Assembly (NCBI GenBank): GCA_031401035.1
Contig: JANNRA010000078.1
Coordinates: forward strand, 1-6,984
Direction: 5' to 3'
Source: JANNRA01 sp031401035
GTDB lineage: Bacteria > Desulfobacterota > Binatia > HRBIN30 > CADEER01
Length of the DNA: 6,984 bases
Positions 1-5,752 of this stretch are shown here, one piece after another. The position numbers and the translations under genes are program-made. The notes under the pieces are model-generated. The model saw only the letters and a program-made list of their open reading frames with translations. It did not search any database and was not told the DNA's origin. Position 1 is the stretch's first letter. The number at the start of each line of letters is the position of its first letter.

Positions 1-1
1 C

Positions 2-79
2 CCCGGCTGGGACCGGGGGCGCCTCCCCCGCCGCGCCGCGCGGCACGCTGCGGGCGAGACGCCCGCGGTCCCAGCCGGG
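2..79. repeat. Long imperfect inverted repeat at left edge, dispersed-repeat candidate
   Basis: The arms are about 2-35 and 46-79, pairing at about 30 of 34 positions around a loop of roughly 10 nt. The outermost 14 bp (2-15 with 66-79) are perfect. Each arm can also fold on its own: GGGGG (15-19) with CCCCC (25-29), and GCGGGC (50-55) with GCCCGC (61-66). The arms read as two diverged, opposite copies of one unit (GGCTGGGACC then a GC-rich run). Similar units recur between genes in several high-GC genomes, but that is recollection, not a search. It lies just downstream of the fucose synthase gene and could help stop its transcript, although there is no T-run. The element may continue to the left of the window. 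Confidence 0.75.
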
Positions 80-116
80 AACATCATGCACGTCTCCCGC
101 GCTGGCCGTATCGCGC

Positions 117-1112
117 TTACCGTCGGGGAGTGGCGCCTGCACCGCCCTCCGCCAGCCACCAGTCGATGGTGCGGCGCAGGCCATCGCGCAGCGGGGTGGA
201 GGCGCGGAACCCGAATCGGGCGGCGGCGCGCGAGACGTCGAGGCAGCGGCGCGGCTGGCCGTCGGGCTGGCTGGTGTCCCACTGAATGCGCGGGGCGACG
301 CCGACCAACTCGGTCACCAGGCCGACCAGATCGCGGATGGCGATCTCGGTGCCGGACCCGACGTTGACCGGCTCGCCGCTGTCGTAGCGCTCTGCGGCGA
401 GCACGATCGCCTGCGCCGCGTCGTCGACGTAGAGGAACTCACGCGTCGCGCTACCGCTGCCCCAGACCGTCATGCAGCCGCTCTCCCGCGCCGCGATCGC
501 CTTGCGGATCAGCGCCGGGATGACGTGCGAGCTGGTCGGATCGAAGTTGTCGCCGGGTCCGTACAGGTTGACCGGCAGCAGCGAGATGGCGTTGAAGCCG
601 TGCTGCTCGCGGTACGCCTGTGCCTGCACGAGCAGCATCTTCTTCGCCAGGCCGTATGGGGCGTTGGTCTCCTCCGGATACCCGTTCCAGAGATCGACCT
701 CCCGAAACGGCACCGGCGCCAGCTTCGGGTAGGCGCAGACGGTGCCGACGGCGACGAACTTGCCCACCCCGGCGCGCCACGACTCGTGCAGCAGCTGCGT
801 GCCCATCAGCAGGTTGTCGTAGAAGTAGTCGGCCGGGTGGGCGCGGTTGGCGCCGATGCCGCCGACCCGGGCGGCGAGGTGGATGACGACGTCGGCGCCG
901 CCGGCGAGCAGGCGGCGGATGGCGGCGAGGTCGCGCAGGTCGCAGTCGCGGCTGCGCGGTACCACCACCTCGGTCGCGGCGCCGGCGCCCAGCGCGGCGA
1001 CGACGTGGCGCCCGAGGAAGCCGGCGCCGCCGGTGACGATGACCCGTTTGCCGCTCCACCAGCTCACCGGCGAGCCATAGCGCGCGCGCGTACGGCTCGA
1101 AAGGTTTGCCAC
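117..1112 (-). CDS. fcl: GDP-L-fucose synthase (GDP-4-keto-6-deoxy-mannose epimerase/reductase)
   Basis: This 331-residue cytoplasmic short-chain (extended SDR) enzyme should convert GDP-4-keto-6-deoxy-D-mannose to GDP-L-fucose using NADPH, feeding fucose into surface polysaccharide. Visible motifs: the Rossmann glycine motif GGAGFLG at about 28-34; DLRD at 58-61; HLAARVGGIGANR at 78-90, a family signature; the catalytic Tyr153 and Lys157 in YGLAKK; Cys126 in VCAYPK and His196 in SSHVIPAL, at the positions of the catalytic Cys109 and His179 of the E. coli enzyme; and LYGPGDNF at 183-190. Length is normal apart from about 15-20 extra N-terminal residues. I chose the GTG at 1112 because AGGAGG lies 8 nt upstream; a GTG at residue 16 has no such site. 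The usual partner, GDP-mannose 4,6-dehydratase (gmd), is not in the window. A related NDP-sugar epimerase specificity cannot be excluded. Confidence 0.9.
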   Translation of the reverse strand: MANLSSRTRARYGSPVSWWSGKRVIVTGGAGFLGRHVVAALGAGAATEVVVPRSRDCDLRDLAAIRRLLAGGADVVIHLAARVGGIGANRAHPADYFYDNLLMGTQLLHESWRAGVGKFVAVGTVCAYPKLAPVPFREVDLWNGYPEETNAPYGLAKKMLLVQAQAYREQHGFNAISLLPVNLYGPGDNFDPTSSHVIPALIRKAIAARESGCMTVWGSGSATREFLYVDDAAQAIVLAAERYDSGEPVNVGSGTEIAIRDLVGLVTELVGVAPRIQWDTSQPDGQPRRCLDVSRAAARFGFRASTPLRDGLRRTIDWWLAEGGAGATPRR

Positions 1113-1234
1113 GCCGATTCCCTCCTCTGGGATATCGACGCCCGGACGGCTGGGTGTTCTGGGAATCGACGGCGGCGCCGGCGAGCCCCGGCGTGGCCGC
1201 TGGCAATGGCAAGCCGCTTGCCTTAGGCAGCGGT
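1113..1234. promoter_or_regulatory. Divergent intergenic region with two small inverted repeats
   Basis: This 122-bp gap separates two divergently transcribed genes, so it must carry both promoters. I cannot pick confident -10/-35 boxes. Two dyads are visible. CGATTCCC (1115-1122) and GGGAATCG (1161-1168) are a perfect 8-bp pair 38 bp apart. GGCAAG (1208-1213) and CTTGCC (1217-1222) form a 6-bp stem with a 3-nt loop, 12 nt before the chosen ATG of the serine hydrolase. Either could be an operator half-site pair or chance in GC-rich DNA. Confidence 0.4.
1121..1126 (-). promoter_or_regulatory. Shine-Dalgarno of the fucose synthase gene
   Basis: On the minus strand this reads AGGAGG with an 8-nt spacer to the GTG at 1112-1110. 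It is a perfect anti-16S match and decides the GTG start. It also implies that translation starting at 1106 on the opposite strand (the longest possible frame of the serine hydrolase) is unlikely, since that would overlap this initiation region. Confidence 0.8.
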
Positions 1235-2560
1235 ATGCGATGGCTCCCGCCCGTCCGCCGCCGGGCCGCGCCCATGCAGGGCGTCCTGCACCCGGACTTC
1301 GCGGAGGTCGCCGGCGCCCTGCGGGCTCAGCTGGCCGCCTACCCGGGCGGTGCGGCGGTCTGCGTCTATCACCGCGGCATCAAGGTCGTGGATATCTGGG
1401 GCGGCTACCGCGACGCGCATGGGGCGCCCTGGCAGCAGGACACCATGGCGCCGAGTTTCTCGACCACCAAGGGCGTCGCCTCGACGCTGCTACACATGAT
1501 GGTCGACCGCGGCCTGCTCGACTACGACGACCGCGTCGCCGACCACTGGCCCGAGTTCGCGCAGGCCGGCAAGGCGGCGATCACCGTCCGCCACGTGCTG
1601 TCGCACCAGTCGGGGCTATACCACATCCGGCAGATGATCGATGACGCCGACCGCATGCTCGACTGGCCGCACATGATCCGCGCCATCGAACGGACGTCGC
1701 CGCTGCATCCGCCCGGCGAGCGCACCGGCTATCACGGCCTGACCTACGGATACCTGGTCGGCGAGCTGCTCCAGCGCGTCACCGGCCGGCCGTTTCCGCG
1801 CCTGGTGCAGGACGACCTGGTGGCGCCGCTGGCCCTCGACGGCATGTACGTCGGCGCGCCCAAGCACGCCCTGCCGCGCGCCGCGGCGTTGATGTGGGCG
1901 GGGCGCGGCTCGACCGGTCCGACCATCCCGTTCGGCCTCGACGCCGGCCCGCCGGGGGCGCTGCTGCGCGGCGGTGTCGCGACGGCGCAGGCGCTGTTGC
2001 GGCTGCTCGGGGTCGAGTTCGACCTCGCGAGCATCCTCGATGGCCTGGCGCCGCGCGGCATCAGTCGCTTCGACTTCGGCGCCGCACGCACCCTGCGCGC
2101 CTCGATCCCGGCCGCCAACGGCCTGTTCACCGCGCGCTCGCTGGCGCGCATGTATGCGGCGCTGGCCGGCGGCGGCGCCATCGACGGCGTGCGGTTGTTG
2201 TCGCGCCGCACCCTGCAGCGTGCCACCCGCGTGCAGGAGCGGGCGCGCGGGCGGCACGTCATTCCCTGGGAGATGAACTGGCGGCTCGGCTATCACGGCG
2301 TCCTCACCACGCGCGGCATTCCGCGCCGCGCCTTCGGCCACTTTGGCTTCGGCGGCTCCGGCGCGTGGGCCGATCCGCACCGCGACCTGGCGGTGGCGCT
2401 GATCGTCAACAGCGGCATGGGCAGTCCGTTCGGCGACCTGCGCATCCTGCGCCTCAGCGGCGCGGCGCTGGCCGCCGTCGAGGGCCGGCCGCCGGCGCCC
2501 CGCCGCGCCTCGGTCACCGCCCTCGACGCGGCGCGCTCCCTGCACGCCGTCGGCCGCTGA
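1235..2560 (+). CDS. Class C beta-lactamase-related serine hydrolase (EstB/LACTB-like)
   Basis: A 441-residue protein of the beta-lactamase/penicillin-binding-protein-like fold (family VIII esterase group), probably an esterase or amidase of unknown substrate. Catalytic motifs: SxxK as S76-T-T-K79 (Ser76 nucleophile, Lys79 general base), supported by LSHQSGL at 122-128; Tyr166 in the G-Y-H motif at 165-167, in place of the class C YxN; and HFG at 369-371 within HFGFGGSG, in place of KTG. No convincing signal peptide is seen: the N-terminus is Arg- and Pro-rich, so a cytoplasmic location is likely. The ATG at 1235 has a weak upstream AGG (1225-1227). An upstream in-frame ATG at 1106 would overlap the divergent gene, and ATG 1274 lacks a ribosome site. 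The next gene starts 22 bp downstream, so the two may be co-transcribed. True beta-lactamase activity is unlikely, because relatives with a GYH motif are mostly esterases. Confidence 0.85.
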   Translation: MRWLPPVRRRAAPMQGVLHPDFAEVAGALRAQLAAYPGGAAVCVYHRGIKVVDIWGGYRDAHGAPWQQDTMAPSFSTTKGVASTLLHMMVDRGLLDYDDRVADHWPEFAQAGKAAITVRHVLSHQSGLYHIRQMIDDADRMLDWPHMIRAIERTSPLHPPGERTGYHGLTYGYLVGELLQRVTGRPFPRLVQDDLVAPLALDGMYVGAPKHALPRAAALMWAGRGSTGPTIPFGLDAGPPGALLRGGVATAQALLRLLGVEFDLASILDGLAPRGISRFDFGAARTLRASIPAANGLFTARSLARMYAALAGGGAIDGVRLLSRRTLQRATRVQERARGRHVIPWEMNWRLGYHGVLTTRGIPRRAFGHFGFGGSGAWADPHRDLAVALIVNSGMGSPFGDLRILRLSGAALAAVEGRPPAPRRASVTALDAARSLHAVGR

Positions 2561-2582
2561 TCAGCCCGCCCTCCGACGAGGC

Positions 2583-3530
2583 ATGCCGACGCCGCGCTCC
2601 CCGCAGCCGAGTCCCCAGCAGCGCTACTGGCAGAAGCGCCTGGCGGCGCCGGCCTTTCGACGCGCGCTGACGACGGTGGTGGCCGGCGAACTGCGCCAAC
2701 TGGGGCGGCAGAAGGTCGGCGCGGTGGTCGACCCGGAGCTGGTGCGGACCCTGATCCGTCACTGGGACTCGCGGCTGATCGACCGCGGCGCCGTCGCCGA
2801 GGTGCTGATCGCCGCCAACCGGCGCGGCGCCGATCGCCTGACCAGGCGCGACGAGTCGCTGATCGATCTCCTCGACCGCCAGCTCGTCGCCGATCTCGAG
2901 GCGGCGCTCGACGCCAGCCTCGAGATGACCGACCGGGCGCGCGACTTCGTCGCCACCCTGATGCAGCGCGACTTCGTGCAGGGGCTGTTCGCCGACGTCA
3001 TCTTCACCGCCGTGGTGTCGTTTCAGCAGAAGGCCAACCCGTTCTTCGGCGCCTTCGCGGCGAAGGCGTTGGAAGGGCAGATCAAGGGCTTCATCCGCCT
3101 CTTCATGCCCATGCTGCAGGCACAGGCGACGGCGTTCGCCGTCGATCGCGCCAACCAACGCGCCGTCCTCGACTTCGCCCGCGCCGTGGCGCGCCAACTC
3201 CTCGAGGTACCGATCGGCCGCTACGCGGCCCTGGCGGGCAGCGGCGGCGGCGCGTCGATGGCACGGCTGCTGCGCCGCGCGGCGAAGAACCCCGCCCTGG
3301 CCGACCTCGGGCGCAAGGCCGCGTTGGCGAGTTGGGACGACCTGTTCAGCGCCCTGAAGGGCCGCCGCATCGGCGAGCTGCTGCCGCTCGCCGAGCACGC
3401 CGACTGGCTGGCGGAACGCTGCGTCGAGGTGCTGCTGCCGGCGCTGCAGCGCCCCGCCCTCGTCGCCTTCGTCGCCGCTGAGGCCGCGGCGGCGCCGCCC
3501 TCGCCACCGCCCGCCAAGCGTCGGCGCTGA
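2583..3530 (+). CDS. Unrecognised helical protein of 315 residues
   Basis: I do not recognise this family. The composition is rich in Ala, Leu and Arg and reads as a series of amphipathic helices. There is no signal peptide, no clear membrane-spanning segment, no cysteine pair and no nucleotide-binding motif. The most distinctive part is residues about 115-180, with RDFVATLMQRDFVQGLFADV followed by an aromatic stretch NPFFGAFAAK and then a hydrophobic helix GFIRLFMPML; this could bind a membrane surface or a partner. The tail after about 300 is low complexity, Ala/Pro-rich, and ends in KRRR. The ATG at 2583 has only a poor, very close AGG upstream (spacing 2). It sits 22 bp after the serine hydrolase on the same strand, suggesting a two-gene unit, and ends 89 bp before norC. 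I chose the plus frame over a long minus-strand frame because its hydrophobic pattern is protein-like. Confidence 0.7.
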   Translation: MPTPRSPQPSPQQRYWQKRLAAPAFRRALTTVVAGELRQLGRQKVGAVVDPELVRTLIRHWDSRLIDRGAVAEVLIAANRRGADRLTRRDESLIDLLDRQLVADLEAALDASLEMTDRARDFVATLMQRDFVQGLFADVIFTAVVSFQQKANPFFGAFAAKALEGQIKGFIRLFMPMLQAQATAFAVDRANQRAVLDFARAVARQLLEVPIGRYAALAGSGGGASMARLLRRAAKNPALADLGRKAALASWDDLFSALKGRRIGELLPLAEHADWLAERCVEVLLPALQRPALVAFVAAEAAAAPPSPPPAKRRR

Positions 3531-3533
3531 GAT

Positions 3534-3590
3534 CGGCGCCGGCACCTGGCTGCAGTATGTCGTAGATCATACTGCCCTTTGCCGGCGCCG
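3534..3590 (+). promoter_or_regulatory. Nested inverted repeat upstream of norC
   Basis: Two perfect dyads are nested here. The outer pair is CGGCGCCGGCA (3534-3544) with TGCCGGCGCCG (3580-3590), 11 bp. The inner pair is GCAGTATG (3552-3559) with CATACTGC (3568-3575), 8 bp around an 8-nt centre. Between them are 7 and 4 unpaired bases. The inner part is noticeably richer in A and T than anything around it. As RNA this would make a long hairpin 4 nt after the stop of the upstream gene, but no U-run follows, so a classical terminator is doubtful. As DNA the inner dyad has the form of a dimeric repressor or activator site ahead of the nor genes. Confidence 0.6.
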
Positions 3591-3605
3591 GGCATGATGC
3601 CGGTC

Positions 3606-3611
3606 AAGGAG
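3606..3611 (+). promoter_or_regulatory. Shine-Dalgarno of norC
   Basis: AAGGAG lies 8 nt before the ATG at 3620. A GTG at 3611 in the same frame would overlap this sequence and leave no spacer, so the ATG at 3620 is the better start. Confidence 0.75.
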
Positions 3612-3619
3612 TGACCGGA

Positions 3620-4318
3620 ATGCTGTCGAAATCGCAGGCGCGGGCCTTCTTCCTCATCGGCACGGGCATCTGCACGGCCGCCTTCGTCGGGCTGACGGTC
3701 GATACGTTGCGGCGCATCCCGGACCAGACCAACGCCGCCGGGCTGAGCGAGCAGGTGGTACGCGGCAAGGTGCTGTGGGACCAGAACAACTGCATGGGCT
3801 GCCACACGCTGCTCGGCGAGGGCGCCTACTACGCGCCGGAGCTGACGCGCGTGCACGAGCGGCGCGGCCCCGATTTCATCCGCGCCATGCTGCGCGACCC
3901 GGAGGCGATGTACCCCGGGCAGCGGCGCATGGTGCAGTACGACTTCACGCCCGAGCAGATCGACGACCTGGTGGCGTTCTTCCAGTGGATCGGCACCATG
4001 GATCTGAACGGCTTTCCGCCCAAGCCGAACCTGATGCCGGTCGCCGTCGTCGCCGGCGGCGCGCCGCTCGCCGAGGCCGCCAACCGGCCGCAGATCTTCA
4101 ACCAGCTGTGCATCGCCTGCCACGCCCTCGGCGGCCAGGGCGGCAACGTCGGCCCGGCGCTCGACGGCGTCGGCGCGCGTCTCGACGCCGCCTTCATCCA
4201 GCACTGGCTCGAGGATCCCAGCGCGGTGAAGCCGGACTCGAAGATGCCCAAGCTGCCGCTCACGCAGGGGCAGATCGACGAGTTGGTCGCCTTCCTGTCG
4301 CAGCAGAAGAGGAGCTGA
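3620..4318 (+). CDS. norC: Nitric oxide reductase cytochrome c subunit NorC, extended with a second haem c domain
   Basis: NorC is the electron-entry subunit of the cNOR complex. It is anchored in the cytoplasmic membrane with its haem domain in the periplasm and passes electrons to NorB. The protein has 232 residues: one uncleaved N-terminal membrane helix at about 9-28, then haem c domain 1 with C58-M-G-C61-H62 in the NorC signature CMGCHTLLGEGAYYAPEL and the axial ligand Met104. A linker of about 138-160 follows, then a second cytochrome c domain with C164-I-A-C167-H168 and likely ligand Met209 (DSKMPKL). Canonical NorC is about 150 residues with a single haem, so the second domain is extra. 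The two domains align closely, each with a DP motif, a Met about 45 residues after the first Cys, and a QID-LVAF ending. norB follows 5 bp after the stop, with AGGAG inside the end of norC, so translation is probably coupled. Confidence 0.93.
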   Translation: MLSKSQARAFFLIGTGICTAAFVGLTVDTLRRIPDQTNAAGLSEQVVRGKVLWDQNNCMGCHTLLGEGAYYAPELTRVHERRGPDFIRAMLRDPEAMYPGQRRMVQYDFTPEQIDDLVAFFQWIGTMDLNGFPPKPNLMPVAVVAGGAPLAEAANRPQIFNQLCIACHALGGQGGNVGPALDGVGARLDAAFIQHWLEDPSAVKPDSKMPKLPLTQGQIDELVAFLSQQKRS

Positions 4319-4323
4319 ACCCC

Positions 4324-5703
4324 ATGCGCTTTCAGTCCCAACGCGTCGCCTACTGGTTCTTCGCCACCTGCATGCTGCTGCTGTCGCTGCAGATCGTCTA
4401 CGGGTTCATCATGGCGTTCGCGCACGCCGGCTACGACATCCTGCACCCCGTCATCGCCTTCAACACCGCCCGCGCCACGCACATCAATCTGCTCGTCGTC
4501 TGGCTGTTGGCCGGCTTCATGGGCGCCGCCTACTTCATCATCCCGGAGGAGTGCGACCGCGAGCTCTACTGGCCGACGCTGGCCTACGTGCAGCTCGTCG
4601 CCCTGGTGGTGGTCGGCGTCGTCGCCATCATCGGCTTTCACTTCAATTGGTGGGAGGGGCGCAAGTTCCTCGAGATCCCGCGCGCTCTCGACTACCTCGT
4701 CGTCGTCGACGTGCTGCTCTTCGTCGCCAACATCGGCATGACCATCTGGTACGGCCGGCGCAGCTCGACGACCTCGATCGTCCTCTTCTTCGGCCTGCTC
4801 AGCGCCGCCCTGCTGTATCTGCCGGGGATGATCGACACGCCGCACCAGACGGTCGACAGCTTCTGGCGCTGGTGGGTGGTGCACCTGTGGGTCGAGGGCG
4901 TCTGGGAGCTGATCATGGGCGCCATCCTGTCCTTCCTGCTCATCAAGCTCACCGGCGTCGACCGCGAGATCATCGAGAAGTGGCTCTACGTCATCGTCGG
5001 CTTCACGTTCCTCTCCGGTATCCTCGGCACCGGCCACCACTACTACTTCATCGGCACGCCGTCGTACTGGCTGTGGATCGGCGGCATCTTCAGCGCCATC
5101 GAGCCGCTCGCCTTCCTCGGCATGGCGATCTACGCCTTCGCCATGGCGCGCGCCGGCGGGCGCCAGCATCCGAACCACATCGCGCTGCTGTGGACGGTGG
5201 GCTCGGCGATCATGTCGTTTGTCGGCGCCGGCTTCCTCGGCTTCGCGCACACGCTGCCGCAGGTGAACCTGTACACGCACGGCACGCTGATCACCGCCAT
5301 GCACGGCCACATGGCCTTCTGGGGCGCCTACGCGATGCTGGTGCTGGCGATCATCTCCTACACCATGCCGCTGCTCACCGGCCGCAAGCTGTACGATCAC
5401 CCGGCCTCGTACTGGGCCTTCTGGGCGTCGAACATCGGCATGGTGGCGATGACCCTCGCCTTCGCCGTCGCCGGCGTCGCGCAGGTCTACCTCGAACGGC
5501 GTCTGGGCATGGACTTCGTCACCGTCCAGTCGGAGGTGGAGATCCACTTCTGGGGCGTCATCCTCGCCGGCAGTCTGTTCACCGCCGGCATCGCCTGCTT
5601 CATCTACACGTTCATCCGCTACGGCCTGCCGGTTGGCGAGATGGAACGCGGCTCGGTCGGCGACGCCGCCGACCCCGCCCAGCTGCGTCCACTCCGCGCA
5701 TGA
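4324..5703 (+). CDS. norB: Nitric oxide reductase catalytic subunit NorB
   Basis: NorB is the integral-membrane haem-copper-oxidase-superfamily subunit that reduces 2 NO + 2 e- + 2 H+ to N2O + H2O. The 459-residue length and polytopic, roughly twelve-helix pattern fit cNOR. All key residues are present: His53 and His329 for low-spin haem b; His327 for haem b3; His187, His238 and His239 plus Glu191 for the non-haem FeB; and Glu195 and Glu260, the conserved acidic residues near the active site. From His187 onward each sits exactly 20 below the P. aeruginosa numbering I recall (207, 211, 215, 258/259, 280, 347, 349), while the first His is only 7 below. About 13 residues are therefore missing between helix 2 and the FeB helix. 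The motifs HHYYFIGTPSYWLWIGGIFS and MHGHMAFWGAYA are typical. AGGAG (4310-4314) lies 9 nt before the ATG. It lacks the fused N-terminal extension of quinol-dependent NOR, consistent with the separate NorC. Confidence 0.97.
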   Translation: MRFQSQRVAYWFFATCMLLLSLQIVYGFIMAFAHAGYDILHPVIAFNTARATHINLLVVWLLAGFMGAAYFIIPEECDRELYWPTLAYVQLVALVVVGVVAIIGFHFNWWEGRKFLEIPRALDYLVVVDVLLFVANIGMTIWYGRRSSTTSIVLFFGLLSAALLYLPGMIDTPHQTVDSFWRWWVVHLWVEGVWELIMGAILSFLLIKLTGVDREIIEKWLYVIVGFTFLSGILGTGHHYYFIGTPSYWLWIGGIFSAIEPLAFLGMAIYAFAMARAGGRQHPNHIALLWTVGSAIMSFVGAGFLGFAHTLPQVNLYTHGTLITAMHGHMAFWGAYAMLVLAIISYTMPLLTGRKLYDHPASYWAFWASNIGMVAMTLAFAVAGVAQVYLERRLGMDFVTVQSEVEIHFWGVILAGSLFTAGIACFIYTFIRYGLPVGEMERGSVGDAADPAQLRPLRA

Positions 5704-5705
5704 GC

Positions 5706-5741
5706 TTCCCTCTGCCGCAGGGAGAGGGCCAGGGTGAGGGG
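5706..5741. repeat. REP-like short repeat between norB and norQ
   Basis: The 49-nt gap between norB and norQ is mostly a unit with CCCTCT (5708-5713) and AGAGGG (5723-5728) able to pair, followed by CCAGGGTGAGGGG (5729-5741). This pattern of CCCTC/GAGGG blocks with a GGGTGAGGG tail closely resembles short palindromic repeats scattered between genes in many high-GC bacteria; in translation they give peptides such as LPQGEGQGEG. That identification rests on pattern memory, not a search. In the mRNA it would form a small hairpin between the norB and norQ reading frames. Confidence 0.6.
5736..5741 (+). promoter_or_regulatory. Probable Shine-Dalgarno of norQ, lying inside the repeat
   Basis: GAGGGG ends 11 nt before the norQ ATG at 5753, somewhat far but the only purine-rich site available. 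An out-of-frame ATG at 5742 directly after it opens a four-codon frame (ATGCCGACCCGATGA) whose stop overlaps the norQ start as ATGA, so coupled re-initiation is conceivable. Confidence 0.45.
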
Positions 5742-5752
5742 ATGCCGACCCG

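Noticed and set aside
1106..1234. A longer N-terminus for the serine hydrolase from ATG 1106
   Set aside because: It would overlap the start and ribosome site of the divergent fucose synthase gene and add 43 residues with no recognisable signal peptide or homology.
2514..3545. A 343-codon minus-strand open frame opposite the unknown protein
   Set aside because: It is rich in Arg, Gly, Glu and Gln with no protein-like hydrophobic pattern, while the plus frame has regular amphipathic helices and fits the strand of its neighbours.
3541..3572. A sigma-54 promoter (GGCAC...TGCA) plus a NorR-type GT-N7-AC site (3562-3572) before norC
   Set aside because: The GG to GC spacing is 9 rather than the strict 10, only one GT-N7-AC match is present, and it lies downstream of the supposed promoter instead of upstream. 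Chance is more likely.
3534..3590. A Rho-independent terminator for the upstream gene
   Set aside because: The stem is strong but no T-run follows the right arm (it continues GGCATGATG), so I list it as a regulatory or structural dyad and leave termination as a possibility only.
3775..4323. An in-frame upstream extension of norB through norC (183 codons)
   Set aside because: The extension is an Arg/Ala/Pro-rich shadow of norC. NorB homology begins at ATG 4324, which has a good Shine-Dalgarno.
3829..5547. A 572-codon minus-strand open frame opposite norC/norB
   Set aside because: Its product is dominated by Asp, Glu, Arg, His and Ala with no hydrophobic core. It is the mirror of the strongly supported norC/norB codons in GC-rich DNA.
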